Shown here: piece after piece, positions 24,011 to 30,174 of the stretch
How positions within the stretch are numbered: the stretch's first letter is position 1
Layout of the letters: every line of letters begins with the position of its first letter
Assembly: GCA_030642635.1 (NCBI GenBank)
Contig: DAOWNK010000005.1
Location: 1 to 30,174 of the forward strand
Length of the DNA: 30,174 nt
Direction of reading: 5' to 3'
Origin: Pirellulales bacterium
GTDB taxonomy: Bacteria; Planctomycetota; Planctomycetia; Pirellulales; Thermoguttaceae
Notes under the pieces: model-generated
Told to the model about the DNA's origin: nothing
The model's database searches: none
What the model saw: only the letters and a program-made list of their open reading frames with translations
Position numbers and translations under genes: made by a program

Positions 24011-24040
24011 TTATCATAATCGGTAGTATATTATTATAAT
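24011..24040 (+). promoter_or_regulatory. Possible promoter of the response regulator gene
   Basis: A consensus TATAAT (24035-24040) stands in an AT-rich stretch with TTATCA 18 bases upstream (24011-24016), 62 bases before the response regulator start. The -10 box is good and the -35 box is weak. Confidence 0.35.
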
Positions 24041-24102
24041 GATATTCAGGGGCAACGCGCTGGGTAATACCCAGTGGCTAAATAAGGGGGCAAAAGGGGA
24101 CA

Positions 24103-24738
24103 ATGATGAGTATCAGGCTTCTCATCTGCGATGACCACGAGGTCATTCGCACCGGACTGGCCAGTTTATTGGCCGGAACCGACATCGAAATTGTGGCCGA
24201 AGCGGCCAGCGGGAATGAGGCAATCAATCAGGCTGAGGCAACAAAGCCGGATGTTGTACTGCTTGACATCCGCATGCCGGACTGCGACGGACTTTCCACA
24301 CTGGAGAAACTCCGTACCAAGGTGCCGGACAGCCGTGTAGTAATGCTTTCAACGTACGACAATCCGACGTACATTGCCCGGGCCGTCGCGCTGGGGGCAA
24401 GCGACTATATACTGAAAGGGGCTTCACGTGAGGATCTGATTGCTACGATCACCGCAGCGGGAAGAGGGGAATCGCCCAGCCGGAGCGGAGAGTTGGGACG
24501 GATCGCAGGGACCATGAACATCCGAGATGCCCTCGACGACGATGATGTGCCGCTGACGCAACGCGAAACACAAGTGCTACGCCACGTAGCACTCGGGCTT
24601 AGCAACAAGGAAATCGGCCGATCGCTGGGGATCAGCGTCGAGACGGTAAAGGAACACGTGCAGAATATCCTGCGAAAGATTACCGTCAGCGACCGCACTC
24701 AGGCCGCGGTCTGGGCGGTCAGAAAGGGATTGGTGTAA
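24103..24738 (+). CDS. NarL/FixJ-type response regulator
   Basis: This 211-residue two-domain protein has an N-terminal receiver with acid pair D10-D11, phospho-acceptor D55 (VVLLDIRMPD), S83 and K105, and a C-terminal LuxR-type helix-turn-helix (LTQRETQVLRHVALGLSNKE, then IGRSLGISVETVKEHVQNIL). Phosphorylation by a partner histidine kinase would control DNA binding. No kinase gene is adjacent, so it is an orphan here. ATG 24103 (or the next ATG, 24106) follows a purine-rich GGGGACA site. A small hairpin GGCCGC-TT-GCGGCT followed by TTTG at 24739-24755 may end the transcript before the convergent xerC. Confidence 0.93.
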   Translation: MMSIRLLICDDHEVIRTGLASLLAGTDIEIVAEAASGNEAINQAEATKPDVVLLDIRMPDCDGLSTLEKLRTKVPDSRVVMLSTYDNPTYIARAVALGASDYILKGASREDLIATITAAGRGESPSRSGELGRIAGTMNIRDALDDDDVPLTQRETQVLRHVALGLSNKEIGRSLGISVETVKEHVQNILRKITVSDRTQAAVWAVRKGLV

Positions 24739-24767
24739 GGCCGCTTGCGGCTTTGTAAATGAAGCAA

Positions 24768-25670
24768 TTACTTGGCGCGCGGATGCGCCTTCTCGTACGC
24801 CTTGCGAATCGCAGACGTACTGACGTGCGTGTAAATCTGCGTGGTCATCAGGCTCTTATGACCCAGCAACTCCTGCACGCTGCGGATGTCGGCCCCACGG
24901 TCGAGCAGGTGTGTGGCGAAACTATGACGCAACGAGTGCGGCGTCGTGCGCAGGTCTAGTCCGGTAAGTTTTAGATACTTTTCGAGCATCCGCGCGACGC
25001 CTCGAGTTGACAACCGACATCCGAACCTGTTGACGAATACCGGTGAGTCCGCACCGGACGCTTCACGTTGGTTAATTTCTCGCATGCGCAACCATTGCTG
25101 CAAGGCACGCACGGCATAGGAACCGATCGGCGAGAGCCGCTCGCGGCGACCCTTGCCACGGACTCGCACCACGCCGGCCGGGAAATCCAGGTCGCCGTCG
25201 CTAAGTGCAACCACCTCGCTTATACGCAGGCCGGCCGAGTACATCGTCTCGAGTATCGCCCTGTCGCGCAACCCCGACGGCTCATCGGCCGAGGGCGACT
25301 GCAACAGCCGACCGATATCTTCGGCCGAAAGAAAGTGCGGCAACGAACGGCCCTTGCGCGGACTGCGCAGCGGCTTGGCGGGGTTGGACTTCGTCCAGCC
25401 TTCACGCTGCCCGAACCGAAAAAAACTTCGCATCGAGGCGAGTCGTCGGGCGATGGTCGTCTTGGCGTAGCCAGACTCGTGCATCGCCGCCACGTAGCCG
25501 CGCAAATCCAGTACGGTTATATCACCCGGGGCCGGCGGCTCCCCGCCGTGAGACTCGGCCAGATAATCGGCCAGCAAGGCAAGGTCCTCGCGATAGCTCT
25601 TTGTGGTCAATTCAGAAGCGTTGCGCTCAACGCGGAGGTACTGCAGAAAGCGGCCAATGGCGGTATGCAT
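24768..25670 (-). CDS. xerC: Tyrosine recombinase XerC/XerD
   Basis: This 300-residue protein has a SAM-like N-terminal core-binding domain and a catalytic domain with all six residues: R149 (SAGLRISE), K173 (RGKGRRER), H245 and R248 (HSLRHSFATHLL), H271 (LGHKS) and nucleophile Y280 (IYTHV). Length and sequence match the chromosome-dimer resolving Xer enzymes acting at dif, not phage integrases, although XerC and XerD cannot be told apart safely here. ATG 25670 has no strong ribosome site. The upstream gap carries a purine/pyrimidine inverted repeat and a TTTAGCC hairpin. Confidence 0.92.
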   Translation of the reverse strand: MHTAIGRFLQYLRVERNASELTTKSYREDLALLADYLAESHGGEPPAPGDITVLDLRGYVAAMHESGYAKTTIARRLASMRSFFRFGQREGWTKSNPAKPLRSPRKGRSLPHFLSAEDIGRLLQSPSADEPSGLRDRAILETMYSAGLRISEVVALSDGDLDFPAGVVRVRGKGRRERLSPIGSYAVRALQQWLRMREINQREASGADSPVFVNRFGCRLSTRGVARMLEKYLKLTGLDLRTTPHSLRHSFATHLLDRGADIRSVQELLGHKSLMTTQIYTHVSTSAIRKAYEKAHPRAK

Positions 25671-25712
25671 TGGGCGGATCCAGGTTCACCACGTGGTACA
25701 GAGGAGAGAAGA

Positions 25713-25830
25713 GAGAGGAGGGAAGAGAGAGTTGTTTAGCCGCCGAGCTTGCTCGGCGCGTAGCTGGTCTTGATTTATTACGATGCGATGCAACTTGGTC
25801 TCTCCTCTCTCCTCTCTCTTCCCTCCTCTC
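25713..25830. repeat. Purine/pyrimidine inverted repeat flanking a hairpin
   Basis: A purine-only tract (25701-25731) and a pyrimidine-only tract (about 25798-25833) contain perfect inverted 19-base arms (25713-25731 GAGAGGAGGGAAGAGAGAG and 25812-25830). The 80-base spacer holds the TTTAGCC hairpin copy 2. The structure separates xerC from the upstream small gene. Confidence 0.8.
25735..25760. repeat. TTTAGCC-type hairpin repeat, copy 2
   Basis: TTTAGCCGCCGAGC-TT-GCTCGGCGCG: identical to copy 1 (21528-21553) apart from one compensating base-pair change in the stem. Confidence 0.8.
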
Positions 25831-25843
25831 CTCTATGGTGTCA

Positions 25844-26089
25844 TCAACAAAACTCATCCATATCACTCGGCAGCGGCATGTCGAACCGCCCTGCCGGCGT
25901 GAATTTCCGGCTCTCGTGGCGAATCTTCTGGCTAAGCACGGCGGCGTCGTACCAGGTGAAGCTCAGATCGGGGTTCGAGGCATAGCGGCCCAGTGTCCGC
26001 AACGTTTCAGCACGGCTCGAATCGTCGAATAAAAATACGTAGCGCTCCGAACCCTTTACCAGTGCCAATACGTTTATGTCCTGATTCAC
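25844..26089 (-). CDS. Conserved small protein (LALVKG family), function unknown
   Basis: This 81-residue protein has the core NVLALVKGSERYVFLFDDSS, RAETLRTLGRYASNPDLSFT and WYDAAVLSQKIR, which I recall as a short protein common in planctomycetes with no assigned role. In remembered relatives the start Met stands just before NVLALVKG; here that codon is ATA. A GTG four codons earlier (26089) has GGAGA 9 bases upstream and is therefore taken as start. An ATG at 26140 lacks a ribosome site. It lies between the lipoprotein gene and xerC, all on the same strand, so it may share a transcript with the lipoprotein. Confidence 0.7.
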   Translation of the reverse strand: MNQDINVLALVKGSERYVFLFDDSSRAETLRTLGRYASNPDLSFTWYDAAVLSQKIRHESRKFTPAGRFDMPLPSDMDEFC

Positions 26090-26172
26090 TGCCGTTGGTC
26101 TCCGTAGGGCGTGTGCAACGCACCGTAGTTGATACTGCATAGCAAGGCGCGTTTCACGCACCCTACCAGTTG

Positions 26173-27123
26173 TTATCGGATGGCAGGCCACCGCCACACC
26201 ACTCGCGTTTCGCCGGCCCCACCCCGGGCACTTAGCATCTCCGAGATGTGCATGTGACAGCAGAACCGAACAAAATCGTCGCTCCGCTGCAAATACCCCT
26301 GCCAGCCGACATCTCGGGCGTCGTCCTGAAAGAAGTAATAGCTGGCCAATGCCTCGGTGAATTCCATGTCGTGGCCATTGTATATCCGGGTATGGCGGAT
26401 CACCGGGGCGTCGTTTGGCTGGCACCCGGGCGGACGGCAGCTTGGCGGGGGAGGTATGAACCCCCGTGGGTCTGGCCAGTCCGGCGGAACCTCGGACATG
26501 GATGCCTCTACTACAATGTCACCACTGACAAGAGAAGGCGACTCGTGTACGGCCGCTTCCACTTTCCCCTCAGAAGGTGTAGTACACTCAGGCGTTTGTG
26601 TCTTCAACTGTGCACGGGCCAAGGCCATCTCCGCCTCGAACACCAGTGGACCAGGGATGTCTTCCTCTTCGAGCGTCCCCCAAGGCAGCCCGTAGCCAGG
26701 CGGTATCGGGTGGAAACCCGCGTTGGCCGCGTACCATTCCACCTGAATCCCCATGCGAGGCGGATAATACGGCGAAAAATCGGTCACCGCACCAAGCACC
26801 ACCGCATCGACGTTGAGAAGCTCAGCAAGTCGTCGAGCGTCGGCCGGGGTGTTCAACTGGATACGGTTGTCCTGAATTGCCCGTTCCACCACATTTACCG
26901 GAACTACCTCGAACCCCGGCACCAATTGCAACTCGTTAAAATACGCCAACGCTACCTGGCGTCCGTCGACAGTCGGCTCGTTGCTGAGATTGAAAAACGG
27001 CGCAACTGCCACCTTCGAGAGCTGAGGAAACGGGTTGTGGACCGTCGGCTGATGAGCAATCTCCGGCAGCAGCGAGCAACCGGCAGAAAGCAGGCATCCG
27101 ATCAGTAGCAAATAACGTAACAT
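26173..27123 (-). CDS. LpoB/CsgG-like lipoprotein
   Basis: This 316-residue protein has a lipoprotein signal peptide with lipobox LSAGC (Cys about 16) and then VAVAPFFNLSNEPTVDGRQV, a later VNVVERAIQDNRI and LLNVDAVVLGAVTDFSPYYP, the pattern of CsgG/LpoB-type outer-membrane or periplasmic lipoproteins that share this alpha/beta fold. After the fold comes a proline-rich linker (FIPPPPSCRPPGCQP) and an acidic/aromatic tail with several His and Cys (VRFCCHMHISEM). ATG 27123 is chosen because the signal peptide begins there. Its role could be in envelope assembly. It is divergent from ispG. Confidence 0.75.
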   Translation of the reverse strand: MLRYLLLIGCLLSAGCSLLPEIAHQPTVHNPFPQLSKVAVAPFFNLSNEPTVDGRQVALAYFNELQLVPGFEVVPVNVVERAIQDNRIQLNTPADARRLAELLNVDAVVLGAVTDFSPYYPPRMGIQVEWYAANAGFHPIPPGYGLPWGTLEEEDIPGPLVFEAEMALARAQLKTQTPECTTPSEGKVEAAVHESPSLVSGDIVVEASMSEVPPDWPDPRGFIPPPPSCRPPGCQPNDAPVIRHTRIYNGHDMEFTEALASYYFFQDDARDVGWQGYLQRSDDFVRFCCHMHISEMLSARGGAGETRVVWRWPAIR

Positions 27124-27247
27124 GTTTAGTGCCAACCACTTAGGGGAAAACGAACCGGCACACATTCGGACGGAATAGTCCGATACGGTCAACATTATCG
27201 GAAAAGTCGTCGCAGTTTCTCCAGTTTGAATCCATTAAAGCGACCGG

Positions 27248-27277
27248 ATTCGCCGGGGTTGAATTCGCCGGGGTTGA
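27248..27277. repeat. 15-base perfect tandem duplication
   Basis: ATTCGCCGGGGTTGA occurs twice back to back in the gap between the lipoprotein gene and ispG. Confidence 0.85.
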
Positions 27278-27314
27278 CGAGGAAAATAATATGATGGTGT
27301 CCGGGAATTCGTCA

Positions 27315-27396
27315 TTTAGCCCGCCGTGAATACACGGCGGGCAATGCTTGCGCCACCGGCAACGGTTGCCCCGGGTGTATTCACCCGGGGCTAAAT
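27315..27396. repeat. Inverted pair of TTTAGCC-type hairpins (REPIN-like)
   Basis: The first hairpin is GCCCGCCGTG-AATA-CACGGCGGGC (27319-27342), preceded by TTTA. The second, in opposite orientation, is GCCCCGGGTG-TATT-CACCCGGGGC (27368-27391), followed by TAAAT. The two share flank and loop in inverse orientation but differ in the stem, with pairing kept. It lies just upstream of ispG and may contain or shield its promoter. Confidence 0.8.
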
Positions 27397-27417
27397 ACCA
27401 TATCGGCGACTTAGTCA

Positions 27418-28560
27418 ATGCGATATTTAACTCAAAACAACCTACCCAGAAACCCAACACGTGCCGTACGCATCGGCTCGATCACCATCGGCGGCGGCCG
27501 GCCGATCGCCGTGCAAAGCATGTGTGCGACGAAGACGACCAACGCCGAGGCGACCGTTGCGCAGGTGAACCGTCTGGCCGAGGCCGGGGCTGCCGTGGTA
27601 AGGATCGCGGTGGATACCAGACGTGACGCCGAAGCGCTTGCCGAGGTCCGCGACCGTACAGAGGCCAACCTTGCGGTCGATCTACAGGAGAACTACTCTC
27701 TGGCGGCCGAGGTGGCCCCTTGGGTCGACAAGATTCGCTACAACCCGGGCCACCTGTTCCATCACCAGCGTGAGCGGCCATGGCAGGAGAAGGTCCGGTT
27801 CATTGCCGACGTGGCCGCCGCGCACGATTGTGCCGTCCGAGTCGGGGTCAACTGCGGTTCGGTCGATCCGGCAAAGCGTGAGAAGTACGACCGGCGTGAT
27901 TCGATCCGTCCGATGCTCGACAGCGCACTGGAGCACTGCGAGTTGCTCGACCGGCTCGGCTTCACACGTTACTGTGTGTCGCTGAAGGATTCCGACCCGC
28001 AGACGGTGATCAAGATCAACCGGCTGTTTGCCGCCGAGCGTCCCGATGTGCCGTTGCACCTTGGCGTAACCGAGGCGGGCATGCCGCCGGAGGGGATCGT
28101 CAAAACGCGGCTCGCGCTGGAGCCGCTGATCCGGCAGGGGATCGGTGATACGATCCGCGTGTCACTTACGGTGCCCAACTCTCGAAAGCACGAGGAGATC
28201 GAGGCGGGCCGGCAGATTCTCGACGATATCGCCGCCGGAAAGTTCCTCGACGATGAACCGCAGCGGCCCAAGGGACTGAACATCATCAGTTGCCCGAGCT
28301 GCTCCAGGGTAGAAAACGAGGCGTTCGTCGAGTTGGCCGAGCAGGTCCGAGAAGCGACACGCTACGCGGCCGAGTTGCCGATCACCATCGCGGTGATGGG
28401 CTGCCGTGTGAACGGACCCGGCGAGACCGACCACGCGGACCTGGGGCTTTGGTGCGGTTCGAGCTACGTCAATCTCAAGCGTCGCGGTACGGTGCTGGGT
28501 GCATTCTCATACGAGGAGATCATCCCGCGGCTGAAGGCGGAACTCGACAAGATGGTCTGA
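27418..28560 (+). CDS. ispG: 4-hydroxy-3-methylbut-2-enyl diphosphate synthase
   Basis: This 380-residue 4Fe-4S enzyme converts methylerythritol cyclodiphosphate to HMBPP in the MEP isoprenoid pathway. Landmarks are IGGGRPIAVQSMCATKTTNA, VDLQENYSLAAEVAPWVDKI with RYNPGH, RVGVNCGSVD, and the cluster site ISCPSCSRVE (C292, C295) with C329 and the following Glu in GCRVNGPGE. It is the short bacterial two-domain form (TIM barrel plus reductase-like domain) without the inserted A* domain. ATG 27418 gives the expected start. Confidence 0.95.
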   Translation: MRYLTQNNLPRNPTRAVRIGSITIGGGRPIAVQSMCATKTTNAEATVAQVNRLAEAGAAVVRIAVDTRRDAEALAEVRDRTEANLAVDLQENYSLAAEVAPWVDKIRYNPGHLFHHQRERPWQEKVRFIADVAAAHDCAVRVGVNCGSVDPAKREKYDRRDSIRPMLDSALEHCELLDRLGFTRYCVSLKDSDPQTVIKINRLFAAERPDVPLHLGVTEAGMPPEGIVKTRLALEPLIRQGIGDTIRVSLTVPNSRKHEEIEAGRQILDDIAAGKFLDDEPQRPKGLNIISCPSCSRVENEAFVELAEQVREATRYAAELPITIAVMGCRVNGPGETDHADLGLWCGSSYVNLKRRGTVLGAFSYEEIIPRLKAELDKMV

Positions 28561-28615
28561 TTCACCTTCGACCCTCGCCGTCAGCCCCCCTTAGTGGTAG
28601 TAGCGGCAACCTGCA

Positions 28616-28936
28616 ATGAACGACTCGGAACAACTAACCGTCGAGTGGACAAAGGCCCAACCGGTGGTGGCGGCCTACATTTCGTCGCTGGTCCCCGATT
28701 TCCACGACGCCGAGGACATCCTGCACCAGGTGGCCGTCACACTGGTGCAAAAGTTCGATCAGTACGACCGTCAACGGCCGTTTGTCGCCTGGGCAATCGG
28801 AATTGCCAAATACGAAGTGCTTAAGCACCGCCGCAAAATTGCCACGGACAAGCACGTATTCGGTAACGACCTGGTCGAGCAGATCGTCTTTCAGAGTGGC
28901 TCCGGCAGGACAAGGACCACGTGTGCTGCTTCGTGA
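28616..28936 (+). pseudogene. Truncated ECF sigma factor (region 2 only)
   Basis: The first 85-90 residues read as the sigma region 2 of a planctomycete/verrucomicrobial ECF factor: FHDAEDILHQVAVTLVQKFD, then PFVAWAIGIAKYEVLKHRRK. After FGNDLVEQIVFQ (about 28890) the frame changes into the downstream gene, ends with a short unrelated tail and stops at 28936. Region 4, needed to bind the -35 element, is missing. The junction coincides with the entry into the FecR frame, so a deletion has removed the sigma C-terminus together with the start of the FecR gene. A region-2-only protein is unlikely to work as a sigma factor. Confidence 0.75.
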
Positions 28937-30174
28937 TCGAGAGTTTCCTGCATCGGCAACTCTACGACACATTGTGTGGGTGGCGGTTGCAGGAAGCCGT
29001 AACTGCGTTCGAGGAGCAATACAGTGTATACAAGTCTCCGGTCCCCTCTCCGGCACAAGGATTCTTCGGCGGTTCCTGGCAGCGGGCCACCAATTATCTT
29101 TCCAACCAGGTTTTGATCTCGCTCCTGACCGCGGCGGCGGTAATCGGCTTGTTGCTTATGGTATTGTCGTTCATGGCCGCACCTACCTACGAGCGAAGCC
29201 GCTTTAACCACGCCTGCACCACCAGCACCAGTGGCACAGGCTTCCAGCCTGTGAAAGGCAAGCTCAACTTCGTCGCACGAATTACCGGCCTGCACAACTG
29301 CCGCTGGGCGGACAATTACCTGCCGCCGCTGCGGTACGCCCACTTAGGTCTCGGCCGCGAGTTGAAACTCGACGCCGGGCTGGTCGAGATCACTTACTAC
29401 AACGGGGCGAAGCTCGTCCTGGAAGGTCCGGCCGAGTTCAAAGTCGAAAAAGCCAACGCCTGCCGGCTGGATGTCGGCAAGCTCGCTGCAAAGGTATCCA
29501 AAAAGGCCGCCGGGTTTACCGTTGAAACACCCACCGCCTCGATCGTTGATCTTGGCACGGAGTTCGGCGTAGAGGTCGGGCAATCCGGCACGGCGAATGT
29601 GCAGGTATTCGTCGGCCAGGTCGATGTCGACTCCGAGGCAGGCGGTGGTCGTCGACGGCTGGTCGCCGGTCAATCGGTGAAAATCGACACGTCGGGCAAG
29701 GTGACCGAAACATCCGGATCGAGCAGACAATTTGCATTTGCTGCAATGTTTTCCGACGGACAGTGGGCGAGATCGCTATCGTATGTCGATGTAGTACTCG
29801 CATCGCGTCCGATCGGATATTGGCGTTTGGACGAGTCGGGCACGGCGGCCGCGATCGACAACTCGCCAAACGAGAATCACGCCGCCTACAGCAGTGTGGT
29901 GGAGTACGGCCGCGAGAGTTTCTCGCCGGCGCTTGGCACGGCAGCACATTTCGACGGATCGGTCGGCGGACTAGCCGTTGGCGCAGCCGACGTGCCGAAC
30001 GTCTACAGCCGGCTTACGAACGATTTCACCGTCGAGGCCTGGGTGCGGCGAGATTTTACGAAGAAACACTTGGGGCTTATCGTTACGACAGGCACTCCAG
30101 GCAGTGAAGGCTGGGGGTTGGGCTACGACACCAGGTCGGGGAGAGTCTGCTTCGATTTTGTGACCTACGGGATC
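28888..30174 (+). pseudogene. FecR-LamG membrane protein gene, N-terminus lost, runs off window
   Basis: The frame is open from 28867 to the window end without a stop. From 28888 it reads LSEWLRQDKDH, then IESFLHRQLYDTL, the usual N-terminal region of planctomycete FecR anti-sigma-like proteins but without its first 20-30 residues. A single transmembrane helix follows (about 29104-29175), then a FecR domain (LELDAGL-like ELKLDAGLVEITYYNGAKLV, TPTASIVDLGTEFGVEV) and a LamG/concanavalin-like domain (RPIGYWRLDESG, AHFDGS, FTVEAWVR). Such proteins pair with the upstream ECF sigma factor. No proper start remains; GTG codons at 28921 or 28933 could give a shortened protein that still holds the membrane and outer domains. 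A palindromic repeat lies in frame at 29230-29253. Confidence 0.7.
29230..29253. repeat. AGTGGCAC-type palindromic repeat inside the FecR-LamG frame
   Basis: AGTGGCACAGGC...GCCTGTG is 24 bases long and matches the arm at 14560-14583 at both ends, with a paired A-T to C-G change in the stem. It is read in frame as SGTGFQPV and sits between the membrane helix and the FecR domain. Confidence 0.75.

Overview
The window looks like part of a planctomycete chromosome (Pirellulales-like). This is judged from gene content, not from any search. The clues are an ECF sigma factor next to a FecR/LamG anti-sigma-like membrane protein, an 81-residue small protein of a type I associate with planctomycetes, HEAT-repeat and other exported proteins of planctomycete style, moderately high GC, and many short hairpin repeats between genes.

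Left part (1-9.5 kb). It opens with two decayed sugar genes: a SIS-domain protein with an in-frame TAA, and a frame-broken glycosidase-like remnant. Then come a MarR-family regulator and a small IscA-like protein on the minus strand. Divergent from them is a tight plus-strand operon: an asparagine-synthase-like protein whose glutaminase Cys is replaced by Ser, two different MttB-superfamily (trimethylamine methyltransferase-like) proteins without pyrrolysine, and a SAM methyltransferase. A convergent MFS transporter overlaps the end of the methyltransferase gene. No known pathway that I can name has this gene set. It is the best candidate here for an undescribed metabolic system, probably making, converting or exporting a methylated amine or amide.

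Middle (9.5-11.9 kb). This is a graveyard. It holds the N-terminus of an IS200/RAYT-type transposase, a frame-broken unknown gene, and a KAP-like P-loop ATPase with a nonsense codon, a frameshift and a lost C-terminus.

Right part (11.9-30.2 kb). Housekeeping genes are mixed with accessory ones: argH plus an exported HEAT/receiver-like protein; a sigma-54 activator without a receiver domain, followed closely by an OLD-like ATPase/TOPRIM-like pair (candidate phage defence); hemX-hemA; an orphan antitoxin with its PIN toxin cut to 18 codons; lysA; a large exported protein; infA; a NarL-type response regulator; xerC; a conserved small protein; a LpoB/CsgG-like lipoprotein; ispG; and an ECF sigma factor fused by deletion to a FecR-LamG gene that runs off the window.

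Short palindromic elements are scattered through gaps, and one lies inside a coding frame. Two families are visible, one with the flank TTTAGCC and one beginning AGTGGCAC. Copies differ by paired stem changes, which supports structure-preserving mobile REP-like elements. The RAYT remnant suggests the type of enzyme that may have spread them. I saw no tRNA, rRNA or CRISPR array.
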